Positions 1 through 9,932 are shown, counted from the stretch's first letter. The stretch is 37,691 bases of DNA from Bacteroidales bacterium (GCA_018400695.1 JAGYMF010000005.1:1-37691); one strand, 5' to 3'. The notes: a model not told the origin generated them from the letters alone. Numbers and translations are program-made.

Positions 1-93
1 CTGCAGGAGATGAACGTTCCGGCGGTGATCATTGGAAAAGCCATCTATGAGGGGAAGATTGAATTGACAGATCTTGAACAATTTATGCATTAG
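1..93 (+). CDS. hisA: HisA (phosphoribosylformimino-5-aminoimidazole carboxamide ribotide isomerase), C-terminal end only
   Basis: Frame 1 reads LQEMNVPAVIIGKAIYEGKIELTDLEQFMH* immediately before hisF; matches a HisA C-terminus; truncated by window edge. Confidence 0.85.
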   Translation: MQEMNVPAVIIGKAIYEGKIELTDLEQFMH

Positions 94-96
94 TAT

Positions 97-849
97 ATGC
101 TTGCAAAAAGAATTATTCCATGTTTGGATGTGCGGGACGGCATGACCGTCAAGGGAATTAACTTTGTGGATATCAAAGAGGTGGGAGACCCGGTAGAGCT
201 GGGCGCCAGGTATGCCATGGAGGGTGCCGATGAGCTGGTCTATCTCGATATCACAGCATCCCATGAAAAGCGGAAGCTCTTTGCTGACCTGGTGCGGAGA
301 ATTGCAGTGAACCTGAACATCCCCTTCTCCGTGGGTGGTGGTATCAATGAATTGCGCGATGCAGATGTCCTGCTTTCGGCGGGGGCTGACAAGGTTTCTG
401 TTAACAGTGCAGCGGTGCGTGATCCCGGGCTGGTTAGCCAGATCGCCTCCGGCTTCGGGAGTCAGTTCGTGATCGTCGCCATCGATGCGCGTCTTGAGGA
501 CGGGGCCTGGCAGGTCTATATTAACGGAGGAAGGATCCCCGCCGGCAAGGAGCTCTTTGGCTGGGCCAGGGAGGTGGAGGACCGGGGAGCAGGAGAGATT
601 CTCTTTACCTCGATGAACCATGATGGAACGAAGAACGGCTTTGCATGTGAGGCACTGAAGAAGCTCTCAGAAACGGTATCGATCCCCGTGATCGCTTCAG
701 GCGGTGCCGGAACAGAAAAGCATTTTGAAGAGGTATTCAGGGTGGGGAGGGCCGATGCGGCACTTGCAGCGAGTATTTTTCACTACAATGAGATCCCTGT
801 GCCTGTGCTGAAAAAGTATTTAAAGGAACACCATATCAACGTAAGATAA
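97..849 (+). CDS. hisF: Imidazole glycerol phosphate synthase subunit HisF
   Basis: [34 protein letters not shown]: canonical HisF motifs. Confidence 0.97.
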   Translation: MLAKRIIPCLDVRDGMTVKGINFVDIKEVGDPVELGARYAMEGADELVYLDITASHEKRKLFADLVRRIAVNLNIPFSVGGGINELRDADVLLSAGADKVSVNSAAVRDPGLVSQIASGFGSQFVIVAIDARLEDGAWQVYINGGRIPAGKELFGWAREVEDRGAGEILFTSMNHDGTKNGFACEALKKLSETVSIPVIASGGAGTEKHFEEVFRVGRADAALAASIFHYNEIPVPVLKKYLKEHHINVR

Positions 850-850
850 G

Positions 851-1444
851 ATGATGGATTTTGACAAGATGAACGGACTGGTACCTGCCATTGTACAGGA
901 TGCCGTTACTTCTAAAGTGCTGATGCTGGGATTTATGAACAGTGAGGCGTATGAGAAGACCAAAAAAGAGCGACGTGTAACATTTTACAGCAGAACGAAG
1001 AACCGCCTTTGGACCAAAGGGGAGGAGAGCGGTAATTTTCTCGATGTGGAGGAGATCCTTGAGGATTGTGACAACGACACCCTGCTTATCAAGGTCCATC
1101 CTGCCGGTCCGGTTTGTCATACCGGGGCAGACACCTGTTTTTCAGAAGTGAACAGTGATGGTGTGGGATTCCTGAGAACGTTGCAGGATCTGATCGCAGA
1201 GCGCAAGCGGGAGCTGCCCGAAGGAAGCTATACGACCAGGCTTTTTAAAGCAGGGGTGAACAAGATCGCCCAGAAGGTGGGAGAAGAGGCAGTCGAGCTG
1301 GTGATCGAGGCTAAGGATGACGATGCCGGCCTCTTCCTTAATGAATCGGCCGATCTGTTGTACCATCTCCTGGTGCTGCTCACAGAGAAGGGGTTTGATA
1401 TCTCTGATGTAGTTAAGGTATTGGAAGAACGGCACAAAAAATAG
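851..1444 (+). CDS. hisIE: Bifunctional phosphoribosyl-AMP cyclohydrolase / phosphoribosyl-ATP pyrophosphatase HisIE
   Basis: PRA-CH Cys/His motifs (EDCDNDTLLIKVHPAGPVCHTGADTCF) followed by a HisE domain (KKVGEEAVELVIEAK-like); directly downstream of hisF. Confidence 0.96.
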   Translation: MMDFDKMNGLVPAIVQDAVTSKVLMLGFMNSEAYEKTKKERRVTFYSRTKNRLWTKGEESGNFLDVEEILEDCDNDTLLIKVHPAGPVCHTGADTCFSEVNSDGVGFLRTLQDLIAERKRELPEGSYTTRLFKAGVNKIAQKVGEEAVELVIEAKDDDAGLFLNESADLLYHLLVLLTEKGFDISDVVKVLEERHKK

Positions 1445-1479
1445 CTGAAATTCCGGATAAATCCGTCATTTCAGCTATT
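1440..1479. terminator. Composite hairpin overlapping the hisIE stop codon
   Basis: AATAGCTGAAAT / ATTTCAGCTATT (12-bp arms) enclosing CGGAT-AA-ATCCG; lies between convergent hisIE and rocD. Confidence 0.5.
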
Positions 1480-1507
1480 CAAAATGTGTTCAACTTATTG
1501 TGTTAAC

Positions 1508-1523
1508 AGCGGACATGTCCGCT
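1508..1523. repeat. 16-bp perfect palindrome AGCGGACATGTCCGCT
   Basis: Read directly; intergenic between convergent hisIE and rocD, possible part of a two-way terminator. Confidence 0.6.
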
Positions 1524-1539
1524 TGTTCAAAGTGCCTGT

Positions 1540-2748
1540 TTAAAATTCGTCCAGCGTCTTTTTGATGATGCCGACAGCGTCCATGAGCTGTTCTTCGGTA
1601 ATGACCAGCGGCGGGGCAAAACGGATGATGTGCTCATGAGTGGGCTTTGCCAGCAGTCCATTGTTCTTCAGCGCCACGCAAACGTCCCAGGCTTTCTTCC
1701 CCCCCTTAGGTTCGATCACAATGGCGTTCAGCAGTCCCTTCCCACGTACAAGGGTCACCATCGGGTGGTCGATCTTCTTCAGTTCGGCACGGAAAATTTC
1801 GCCGAGCCGTTCAGCATTTTCAGCAAGCTTCTCCTCCTTGATCACCTCCAGTGCTGCAACAGCTACCTTGGCTGCAACAGGGTTTCCTCCGTAGGTCGAT
1901 CCGTGCTCTCCGGGTTTAATAACGAGCATGATGTCATCATCGGCAAGCACAGCCGATACAGGATACAGACCTCCTGAGAGGGCTTTGCCGAGGATGAGGA
2001 TATCGGGACGTACATTTTCATGGTCGCATGCCAGAAGCTTTCCTGTCCGTGCGAGCCCTGTCTGCACTTCGTCAGCGATAAAGAGCACGTTCTTCTCCTT
2101 GCAGCGCTTTGCAGCCTTACTCAGGTAGCCGTCATCCGGAACATAGACACCCGCTTCGCCCTGAATGGGTTCAACGAGGAATCCGGCTACATTCGGATCT
2201 TCCAGTGCCTTCTCCAGTGCCGGGATGTCGTTATAGGGCACCACTTCGAATCCGGGAGTGTAGGGTCCGAATCCCTTGTAAGAGTCAGGGTCGGTCGACA
2301 TGGAGATGATCGTCACCGTGCGTCCGTGGAAGTTGCCTTCGCACACAATGATCTTGGCCTCATTTTCCGGAATTCCCTTTTTCTCATAACCCCATTTGCG
2401 GCAAAGCTTGATCGCTGTTTCGTCACCTTCGGCGCCTGAATTCATGGGTAATACCTTGTCGTACCCGAAAAATTTGGTAACATACTCTTCGAATTCACCC
2501 AGTACGCTGTTGAAAAAGGCCCTTGAAGTAAGGGTGAGCCTGCTGGCCTGATCGGTCATCGCTTTGACGATCCTGGGATGGCAATGTCCTTGGTTTACAG
2601 CGGAGTAGGCTGACAGGAAATCGTAATATTTTTTACCGTCAACATCCCATACATGGACGCCTTCACCACGGTCAAGCACCACGGGAAGCGGGTGGTAGTT
2701 ATGTGCTCCGTATTTATCTTCTCTCTGGATGTAGTCTTGTGTATTCAT
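1540..2748 (-). CDS. rocD: Ornithine--oxo-acid aminotransferase (class III PLP aminotransferase)
   Basis: [72 protein letters not shown] are typical of ornithine aminotransferase. Confidence 0.95.
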   Translation of the reverse strand: MNTQDYIQREDKYGAHNYHPLPVVLDRGEGVHVWDVDGKKYYDFLSAYSAVNQGHCHPRIVKAMTDQASRLTLTSRAFFNSVLGEFEEYVTKFFGYDKVLPMNSGAEGDETAIKLCRKWGYEKKGIPENEAKIIVCEGNFHGRTVTIISMSTDPDSYKGFGPYTPGFEVVPYNDIPALEKALEDPNVAGFLVEPIQGEAGVYVPDDGYLSKAAKRCKEKNVLFIADEVQTGLARTGKLLACDHENVRPDILILGKALSGGLYPVSAVLADDDIMLVIKPGEHGSTYGGNPVAAKVAVAALEVIKEEKLAENAERLGEIFRAELKKIDHPMVTLVRGKGLLNAIVIEPKGGKKAWDVCVALKNNGLLAKPTHEHIIRFAPPLVITEEQLMDAVGIIKKTLDEF

Positions 2749-2791
2749 GCGTTTCTCAGGTATTAAATAATTAATATAATGATCTGAGCTG

Positions 2792-2799
2792 CAAAGTTA
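2792..2799 (-). promoter_or_regulatory. Putative Bacteroidota -7 element (TAACTTTG) for rocD
   Basis: CAAAGTTA on + strand = TAACTTTG, fits TAnnTTTG, ~44 bp upstream of rocD start; no clear -33 TTTG. Confidence 0.4.
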
Positions 2800-2954
2800 A
2801 TGGAATCCTGATGTTTTTAATAACTCCTGCCGAAAAACTTATTCATCAGCCTGCATCCGGGAAGTGACATTGGAGTCAAACAAAGATTCCAATTGTTTGT
2901 TAGGATTAAGACACGTATAACTGGTGATAAATCTTTAATAATATAAAAATACAC

Positions 2955-3521
2955 ATGAAACCACACGATCTGATTACAAAGCGCTGGAGCCCGGTGGCTT
3001 TTTCTGACAAAAAACCTGCAAGGGAAATTATTGAACAGCTTTTTGAGGCTGCACGCTGGGCGCCTTCGAGTTATAATGCACAACCCTGGAAGTTTATTTT
3101 TGCACAGCGGGGAGAGCCTGCCTATGATAAACTCTTTGGTCTGCTTTATGAAGGCAATCAGACGTGGGCGAAGACTGCCCCCATGCTGATTCTCAGTATG
3201 GCTGAACAGGTGCCGGAGGGGAGTACCGGTGTGAATCGTTTTGCATCGCACGATACTGGAATGGCTACTGCGAATTTATTACTGCAGGCCAGTGCAATGG
3301 GGATGTATGCGCATATGATGGGTGGATATGATACCGATAAGGCCAGGCAGGTCCTGGAAATACCTGATAACTATATGTTGCTGGCCATGATCGCGGTAGG
3401 CTACAAGGGGGACCCTGCTGACCTGCCTGCTGATATTGCTGCACGTGAAAAGAATAAGCGGGAAAGGCACGGCATAGCTGATTTTGCCTTTAACGGCAGC
3501 TTTCCTAAAATTTCGCGGTGA
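2955..3521 (+). CDS. Nitroreductase family protein
   Basis: RWSPVAFSDKKPAREIIEQLFEAARWAPSSYNAQPWKFIFA; nitroreductase FMN-binding motif. Confidence 0.92.
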   Translation: MKPHDLITKRWSPVAFSDKKPAREIIEQLFEAARWAPSSYNAQPWKFIFAQRGEPAYDKLFGLLYEGNQTWAKTAPMLILSMAEQVPEGSTGVNRFASHDTGMATANLLLQASAMGMYAHMMGGYDTDKARQVLEIPDNYMLLAMIAVGYKGDPADLPADIAAREKNKRERHGIADFAFNGSFPKISR

Positions 3522-5970
3522 CCTTAATGTTGAATCTTCTGCCTGTCAAGTAGTTTGGAACGGCGAACTGTGATGGAATACCCTCCTGGTTCGAGATGGT
3601 CCGGATCCATGAGTATGAAGCAGCATTGTTGATGCCCAGCAGGTTGAAAATCTCAGCGCTTAGCCAGATCGTGCGGAAGTGTCTGAACGGGTTCTTTTCT
3701 GTCAGCACCTGATCCTCTTTTTTGATGATCTTCGAAAAACCCAGGTCGACCCTTCTGTACGGGGGCATTTTAAACGTTGTATAGTATTGCTGTTCATTGG
3801 GTTGACTCAGCGGAAGACCGGTGCCAAAGAAGGCGCTCAGCTGGACCTTATAGTCGGGATTGTTGGGCAGGTAGTCCTGGAAAAAGACCCCTGCGGTGAA
3901 GAGCTGATTTGTAGGCCGGGCATAGTACCCTGCCGCTTCGTATACATTCACCCCGTCAACAATATCTACGAGAATGGAATCACCTGCAATATCTTCCCTG
4001 GTTTGCATCAGGGATGCGGTGAACCATGAGTCAGATCCTGGCACGAATTCGCCTGTCAGTTTGAAATCGATCCCCGTTGCATAGCCGGTGGCGATATTCT
4101 CCCCCGCGTAACTGATTCTGACATTTTCGATCTTGTAGGGTATCAGGTCGTCCAGCCATTTATAATACATCTCGGTAGTTAGCTTGAATGGACGGTCCCA
4201 GAGGCTGAAGATATAGTCACCTCCCAGTAACAGGTGGGTGGAACGCTGTGGTTTGATTCCGAAGTTGATCTGATCGTCGGGCATCCTCATCTCCTTGTAG
4301 AAGGGGGGCTGATAGTAGTATCCGCCCGAGAGGTGGAAGATCATATCCCTTGTCCAGTTTGGTTGCACACTGAAAGTTATCCGCGGACTCACCATCAGGC
4401 TTTTATTAAAATTCCAGAGTGAACCGCGGACACCCGCCGTAATGAAATAGTCAGCCTCCACGGTATTGATCTCCCAGGTATCCTGGATGAAGCTGGTGAA
4501 CAGGTCGTATGAGATGTGTTGTGTGGTCCTCGAATAATCGTCCATAACGATCTCCCGTCCGTTGTTGGGGAGGACAAACCCGGCTGAATCCACCAGTTTC
4601 CACTCGTTGATGCGGTCGTAAAAATCCTGGTACTGGTATTTAAGACCCCATTTCAGTAGATGGCCTCCGGCTCTGAGTGTACCGATATGAGAACCGGAGA
4701 TCACATAGGCATCCAGATAGTTGCGGGCGTGGCTGAACATGGTTCCCACGCCGATATTCAGGATGCTGTCACCATAGGTTTCCGAGCCGGGTGTATTGTC
4801 CAGTTCATTGATCAGGTATTGTCCCCGGATATCGAAAGTCTCCTGCTCATTGGTTTGGAATGCAGTAGCGATAAACTTGAGCGTCAGGTTGTTTACCGGA
4901 TAAATATTCAAAGAAAGGGCGCCAAGGTATGTATTGAACCTGTCGAATTCCTGTCCGTCATAGTAGATCTTCAGGTTAAAAGGCAGTTCCTGCGTCCCGA
5001 ACTCTGTGGTACGTGTTTCCGGGACAAACTGGTACACGTTTGATGAGTAATTGGTTAGAAATGAAAGTTCCACTTTTCTTGAGAACCGGTAGGTAATCAG
5101 CGCCTGCAGATCTGAGAACTGCGGTTTGTAATCACCCGTGGTTTCCAGGGTATTCAGCAGGTAGGAGGTTGTTTTGTACCTGTAGCCGGTAAGGTAGGAG
5201 AGCCGTTTATTTTTCGAGATACCTTCCATGTGGATGGAGGCCCCCAGCAGGCTCACCTCAGCCGATCCGGCAAATTTTTCAGGTTTCCTGTAGGTGATGT
5301 CAAGTGCTGAAGACATTTTATCACCGTACCTGGCGTCGAAGCCACCGGCAGAGAAGCGGATGGAGGAGACGAGGTCGGAATTGATGAAGCTCAAACCTTC
5401 CTGCTCGCCCGATCTAACCAGGAAAGGGCGGTATATCTCGATATCATTAACATAGACCAGGTTTTCGTCGAAGTTGCCTCCCCGCACAGAGTATTGCGAG
5501 CTGAGTTCATTGTTGGAGCTCACGCCAGCCTGTGACTTAATGATCGCTTCGATTTTTCCCGTTGTGCTTGGCATATAGTTCATGTCGGCAACGTTGATCC
5601 GCTGAAATGTACTTGCGCGGTCCTGCCGTGCGCTGACAGAGATCTCGCCGATGCTGGTCACATCCTGCTGCAGCGTAAGAGAGAGCTCCCTCTGTTCGCC
5701 ATTTTTCAGCATAACCCGCTCTTTGCGTGTTACATAACCGATGCAGGAGATCACGATCTCCAATGGTTGGTCTGAAGGTACAGAAATTTTGAAAGAGCCG
5801 TCTGAAGCGGTCATCGTGCCCTCACGGGAGCCTGCCAGGGCCACGTTGGCCAGTTCGACCGGTTGACCGAGGGAATCTGTTACGAGGCCGGTAATGCGCG
5901 CTGAACCCTGCCCGTGGATCATCATGGGAGCAGTCAGGATAAACAGTATGGTCAATAGTGTTGATCTCAT
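3505..5970 (-). CDS. TonB-dependent receptor with N-terminal CarboxypepD_reg-like domain
   Basis: Signal peptide, ARITGLVTDSLGQPVELANVALAGSREGTMTASDGSFKISV regulatory-like domain, plug (SVRGGNFDENLVYVNDIEIYRP), long beta-barrel ending in F. Confidence 0.93.
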   Translation of the reverse strand: MRSTLLTILFILTAPMMIHGQGSARITGLVTDSLGQPVELANVALAGSREGTMTASDGSFKISVPSDQPLEIVISCIGYVTRKERVMLKNGEQRELSLTLQQDVTSIGEISVSARQDRASTFQRINVADMNYMPSTTGKIEAIIKSQAGVSSNNELSSQYSVRGGNFDENLVYVNDIEIYRPFLVRSGEQEGLSFINSDLVSSIRFSAGGFDARYGDKMSSALDITYRKPEKFAGSAEVSLLGASIHMEGISKNKRLSYLTGYRYKTTSYLLNTLETTGDYKPQFSDLQALITYRFSRKVELSFLTNYSSNVYQFVPETRTTEFGTQELPFNLKIYYDGQEFDRFNTYLGALSLNIYPVNNLTLKFIATAFQTNEQETFDIRGQYLINELDNTPGSETYGDSILNIGVGTMFSHARNYLDAYVISGSHIGTLRAGGHLLKWGLKYQYQDFYDRINEWKLVDSAGFVLPNNGREIVMDDYSRTTQHISYDLFTSFIQDTWEINTVEADYFITAGVRGSLWNFNKSLMVSPRITFSVQPNWTRDMIFHLSGGYYYQPPFYKEMRMPDDQINFGIKPQRSTHLLLGGDYIFSLWDRPFKLTTEMYYKWLDDLIPYKIENVRISYAGENIATGYATGIDFKLTGEFVPGSDSWFTASLMQTREDIAGDSILVDIVDGVNVYEAAGYYARPTNQLFTAGVFFQDYLPNNPDYKVQLSAFFGTGLPLSQPNEQQYYTTFKMPPYRRVDLGFSKIIKKEDQVLTEKNPFRHFRTIWLSAEIFNLLGINNAASYSWIRTISNQEGIPSQFAVPNYLTGRRFNIKVTAKF

Positions 5971-6039
5971 AAATGAGGCTGAACATTGAAATAACTGCAG
6001 CGTGGGGGGATTAATTGTATGAAGGTGGTATTTTCTGTC

Positions 6040-6693
6040 TCAATTATCATTTTTGAATTCGCCCCTTTTTAGTGCATCAAAGAATTTTGCCCAGCGTAGC
6101 GGATCGAATACGCTGTAATAAGGGTATTGTCCTTCGTAATATAGTTTGTTGTATTGCTGCTGCATCACCTCTCTGAAGTTCATGGTTGGCGTGGCGTTGA
6201 CATCGTTGATTTTAATCTGTGTCTTGATCAGTGCGATATTCTTCATGGCACGTTGCTCATCGTCGGTTGGCATCTCCATGGCGATAAAATCATCCTTGAA
6301 CTCCTGGTAATTTTTCCAGGGAAAGACCTTGACTTCTGCCAGCTGGAAGGTGTCGCTTACGAGGAAGATATCTGAAGGGTACTGGTCTGTCTCCAGGGAA
6401 TCGGGGATCACATGGATGGTTGGTTTGTATCCGAGATGACTGAACAGTACGGTGTCGCTGGGATGCACCACGAAGGAGAACAGTCCGCGGCTATCGGCTG
6501 TTGTTCCGCGGCTTCTGTTCAGGATAACGATATTGACATGACCTACAGGGCGGTGCTCAAGGTTTCTTATGATGCCAGAGAATTGGATCAGCTCTTCCTG
6601 GTTCTGTCTGCCACTGAACAGTTGCCCATTTGCAGGGGCAGCGGTTATGACCAAAAAAAATAACAGTATTATTGCTTCCCGCAGATGCACCAT
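6040..6693 (-). CDS. Secreted CarboxypepD_reg-like domain protein, function unknown
   Basis: N-terminal signal sequence; QFSGIIRNLEHRPVGHVNIVILNRSRGTTADSRGLFSFVVHPSDTVLFSHLGYKP matches a CarboxypepD_reg-like fold; just upstream of the TonB receptor on the same strand. Confidence 0.75.
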   Translation of the reverse strand: MVHLREAIILLFFLVITAAPANGQLFSGRQNQEELIQFSGIIRNLEHRPVGHVNIVILNRSRGTTADSRGLFSFVVHPSDTVLFSHLGYKPTIHVIPDSLETDQYPSDIFLVSDTFQLAEVKVFPWKNYQEFKDDFIAMEMPTDDEQRAMKNIALIKTQIKINDVNATPTMNFREVMQQQYNKLYYEGQYPYYSVFDPLRWAKFFDALKRGEFKNDN

Positions 6694-6713
6694 AGATTTT
6701 CAGACTATCGCCG

Positions 6714-6721
6714 CAAAAATA
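6714..6721 (-). promoter_or_regulatory. Putative -7 element TATTTTTG for the 6040..6693 gene
   Basis: CAAAAATA on + strand 20 bp upstream of the start; fits TAnnTTTG. Confidence 0.35.
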
Positions 6722-6765
6722 GTCAAAAAAAACAGGATATCTTCTCATCCGTCAGTCCGAAACTC

Positions 6766-6773
6766 TAAATTTG
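6766..6773 (+). promoter_or_regulatory. Putative -7 element TAAATTTG for the YjbQ-family gene
   Basis: Fits TAnnTTTG, ~31 bp upstream of ATG at 6805. Confidence 0.4.
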
Positions 6774-6804
6774 TGTTTTATTAACAACCGGTAAATCAGA
6801 TCAA

Positions 6805-7215
6805 ATGGTTTTTCAGAAAGAGATTACCCTGAATCCCGGTGGCAGGGGGTGCCGCCTTATTACCCAAGAGGTCATTGAGCAGCTTCCGGAGTTTAACGGA
6901 AACGGGATCCTGCACATCTTTATTAAACATACCTCGGCAGGGCTGACGCTCAATGAGAATGCAGATCCATCGGTACGCTATGATGTCGGACGCTTCCTTG
7001 ATGAGCTTGTTCCGGAGAACCATCCGTTGTATACACATACGATGGAGGGACCCGACGATATGCCTGCGCATCTGAAATCGTCGATTGTAGGACAATCTGT
7101 TACCATTCCTGTAACAGCAGGCAGACCGGCCCTGGGAACCTGGCAGGGTATCTACCTTTGCGAATTCAGGAACCATGGCGGACCGCGGCGGATCGTCATC
7201 ACACTCTATTCCTGA
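6805..7215 (+). CDS. YjbQ family protein (UPF0047; secondary thiamine-phosphate synthase-like)
   Basis: GILHIFIKHTSAGLTLNENADPSVRYD, HTMEGPDDMPAHLKSSIVGQSVTIPV, LGTWQGIYLCEFRNHGGPRRIVIT are hallmark motifs. Confidence 0.93.
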   Translation: MVFQKEITLNPGGRGCRLITQEVIEQLPEFNGNGILHIFIKHTSAGLTLNENADPSVRYDVGRFLDELVPENHPLYTHTMEGPDDMPAHLKSSIVGQSVTIPVTAGRPALGTWQGIYLCEFRNHGGPRRIVITLYS

Positions 7216-7470
7216 GGCTTTGTGAACTGCGCAGAGGTGCGGTAGTCAGCAAAATTGACGGGTGTCGTTTGCAAATGCTGCATTACAGTATTTATATTGC
7301 AGTGCTGCATGAGAGTTGATGTTTTTTTGAGCAATACTTGCCGGTGGAAGGCTGACAATGTTGTATTTTTCGGATGCATTCCAGTGAAAATAGGCCAGCA
7401 TATGTACACTTGAGGATATGCATTAGCTTTTTCTGTCAATAAATGCTCTGTCGCTATTTGATTTGGCAGA

Positions 7471-7482
7471 TGCTATACAATA
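7471..7482 (+). promoter_or_regulatory. Motif TGCTATACAATA upstream of iorA, identical to the one upstream of iorB
   Basis: Exact 12-mer found again at 9161-9172. Confidence 0.45.
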
Positions 7483-7506
7483 GTTTTCTGACGGTTGTTT
7501 TTTCTC

Positions 7507-7514
7507 TATTTTTG
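7507..7514 (+). promoter_or_regulatory. Putative -7 element TATTTTTG for iorA
   Basis: Fits TAnnTTTG, 25 bp upstream of ATG at 7540. Confidence 0.4.
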
Positions 7515-7539
7515 ACCGAAGAAACAAGACTGGGAAAAA

Positions 7540-9138
7540 ATGAAGAAAATCGTTTTACTGGGCGATGAGGCCATTGCGCAGGGAGCCATTGACAGCGGCA
7601 TCTCTGGTGTTTACGCCTATCCGGGTACGCCTTCAACCGAAATTACCGAATACATACAGGCTTCGAAAACGGCACAGGAGCGGAAGATCCATTCCGACTG
7701 GTCGGCCAATGAGAAGACGGCGATGGAGGCGGCGCTGGGAATGTCATACGCCGGAAAGCGCGCGCTGGTGTGTATGAAGCATGTGGGACTGAATGTGGCT
7801 GCAGATGCTTTTATAAATTCGGCGATTACAGGGGTTAATGGCGGACTGGTGGTGCTGGCGGCAGATGATCCGTCGATGCACTCATCGCAGAATGAGCAGG
7901 ACTCGCGTTTTTACGGAAAGTTTTCGTTGCTTACGGTACTGGAGCCGGCCGATCAGCAGGAGTGCTATGACCTGACCCGTATGGCATTTGAGCTTTCAGA
8001 AAAGTACCGGTTACCTGTTCTCTTGAGGGTTACTACGAGACTGGCCCATTCTCGTTCCGGGGTTTATTGCCAGGATGCGCAACCGGAGAATAGCATGAAG
8101 CTGCCGGACGACAGCACCCAGTTTATCCTGTTGCCTGTTTTTGCCCGTAAACGGTACAAGTCCCTGCTGGAGATGCAGCCAGTGATGGAGGAGGATGCTG
8201 AAAAGATGGGACAGAACAGGCTGATTGAAGGAGGGGACCGTTCGCTTGGCATCGTGGCTTGTGGTATCGCATACAATTACTATATGGAAATTGCGCAGCA
8301 GTTTGGGTTAGATTACCCAATGCTGAAGATTGCTCACTACCCGGTTCCCCGTAAGATGGTCAGGTCACTTGCTGACAGTACCGAAACACTTCTAATATTG
8401 GAAGAGGGATATCCTGTTCTTGAAGAGATGCTTGCCGGGCTGTTGGAGACAAAGTACCTGATCAGCGGTCGTCTGAGTGGGGCCGTGCCAAGGGATGGTG
8501 AGCTGAATCCGGGGATCGTGGCTGCAGCCCTTGGTTTAGAAATCCGGAAAGGAATGCCGGTTCCCGAAGTGGTAACAGCCCGTCCGCCTGCGCTATGCCA
8601 GGGATGCGGCCATATTGATATGTACAGGGCATTGAACGATGCAATTGAACCGTACGGTCCGGGAAGGGTGTTTTCCGATATCGGCTGTTATACCCTGGGA
8701 GCACTGCCGCCCTACAATGCCATCAATTCATGTGTGGATATGGGGGCTTCGGTAACCATGGCAAAAGGGGCTTCGGATGCAGGATTAAGACCAGCTGTCG
8801 CCGTAATCGGGGACTCGACCTTCACACATTCCGGGATGACTGGTTTGTTGGATGCTGTTGTTGAGCAGACACCGGTTACAATTATCATTTCAGACAATTC
8901 GACGACCGGGATGACCGGAGGACAGAAGTCGCATGCCACCAGCAGGTTGTACAATATCTGCAAGGGACTGGGTGTGGAGGAGGAGCATCTGATCGAGATT
9001 GATCCGCTGCGAAAACACCACGATGAGAATACCCGAATCATTGCAGCGGAGCTGAAATATGATGGCGTTTCGGTGATTATTTCTAAGCGGGAGTGTATAC
9101 AGACGGCATTAAGAAGGAAGAAATCAGCCGCAAAATAG
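7540..9138 (+). CDS. iorA: Indolepyruvate (2-oxoacid):ferredoxin oxidoreductase alpha subunit, lacking C-terminal ferredoxin domain
   Basis: KIVLLGDEAIAQGAIDSGISGVYAYPGTPSTEI; PPALCQGCGHIDMYRALNDAI; GDSTFTHSGMTGLLDAV...SDNSTTGMTGGQ TPP motif; protein stops after VIISKRECIQTALRRKKSAAK. Confidence 0.92.
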   Translation: MKKIVLLGDEAIAQGAIDSGISGVYAYPGTPSTEITEYIQASKTAQERKIHSDWSANEKTAMEAALGMSYAGKRALVCMKHVGLNVAADAFINSAITGVNGGLVVLAADDPSMHSSQNEQDSRFYGKFSLLTVLEPADQQECYDLTRMAFELSEKYRLPVLLRVTTRLAHSRSGVYCQDAQPENSMKLPDDSTQFILLPVFARKRYKSLLEMQPVMEEDAEKMGQNRLIEGGDRSLGIVACGIAYNYYMEIAQQFGLDYPMLKIAHYPVPRKMVRSLADSTETLLILEEGYPVLEEMLAGLLETKYLISGRLSGAVPRDGELNPGIVAAALGLEIRKGMPVPEVVTARPPALCQGCGHIDMYRALNDAIEPYGPGRVFSDIGCYTLGALPPYNAINSCVDMGASVTMAKGASDAGLRPAVAVIGDSTFTHSGMTGLLDAVVEQTPVTIIISDNSTTGMTGGQKSHATSRLYNICKGLGVEEEHLIEIDPLRKHHDENTRIIAAELKYDGVSVIISKRECIQTALRRKKSAAK

Positions 9139-9160
9139 GTTGCTGATGAGTCTATTTTAT

Positions 9161-9172
9161 TGCTATACAATA
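9161..9172 (+). promoter_or_regulatory. Motif TGCTATACAATA upstream of iorB (within TTATTG-CTATA-CAATAA inverted repeat)
   Basis: Exact match to 7471-7482. Confidence 0.45.
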
Positions 9173-9255
9173 ATTTATGGAATACAAGAGACTTCCGGAG
9201 AATGTAAAAACAGGTTTAACAGATTAGATGCTAAGGTTTTAAATACGATATTTCC

Positions 9256-9843
9256 ATGAAGACAGATATTATCCTTTCAGGTGTAGGAGGACAAGGGATC
9301 CTCTCCATTGCAGCGGTTATTGGAATGGCGGCTATTGATAGTGACCTTTATGTGAAGCAGGCCGAGGTGCATGGCATGAGTCAACGGGGAGGAGCGGTAC
9401 AATCACATCTGAGGATATCAGACCAGCCGGTGTATTCTGACCTGATCCCGGCCGGCAGTTGTGATATGATCCTTTCCGTGGAGCCGATGGAATCTTTACG
9501 GTATGTCCCATTTTTGGCAAGGGATGGCTGGCTGGTCACCAATTCAAAACCCTTTATCAATATTGATAATTATCCCGATGAGAAATATCTTTTTGATGAG
9601 ATTCGGAAGATCGGCAACAATGTACTGATCGATGCAGACCATATTGCCTCAGAGGCAGGATCAAAAAAGGTATCCAATATTGTTGTACTGGGTGCTGCTT
9701 CGTCTTTCCTGGGACTTCGTTATGAGGCACTTGAAGCGAGCATCAAGGCTATTTTTGCCAGGAAGGGGGAAGACATCATTCGTTTAAACCTGAATGCCCT
9801 GAAGGCTGGACAAGAGGCTGCAGCGGCACAGCGTTTGGTTTGA
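9256..9843 (+). CDS. iorB: Indolepyruvate (2-oxoacid):ferredoxin oxidoreductase beta subunit
   Basis: TDIILSGVGGQGILSIAAVIGMAA...VHGMSQRGGAVQSHLRIS is typical of IorB/gamma-type POR domain. Confidence 0.93.
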   Translation: MKTDIILSGVGGQGILSIAAVIGMAAIDSDLYVKQAEVHGMSQRGGAVQSHLRISDQPVYSDLIPAGSCDMILSVEPMESLRYVPFLARDGWLVTNSKPFINIDNYPDEKYLFDEIRKIGNNVLIDADHIASEAGSKKVSNIVVLGAASSFLGLRYEALEASIKAIFARKGEDIIRLNLNALKAGQEAAAAQRLV

Positions 9844-9932
9844 GCAGCTTTTTTGTTTTCTGACCACCTTCGATTGCATCCAGATGAAGGGTAATCATTG
9901 AAAAACCGTTATCTTTCGAAAAAATTCAAAGC

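Noticed and set aside
7206-7439. 77-aa - strand ORF in the yjbQ-iorA gap
   Set aside because: No domain, overlaps the end of yjbQ; the gap is better treated as non-coding. The TGCTGCAT direct repeat there (7276, 7303) is short and could be chance
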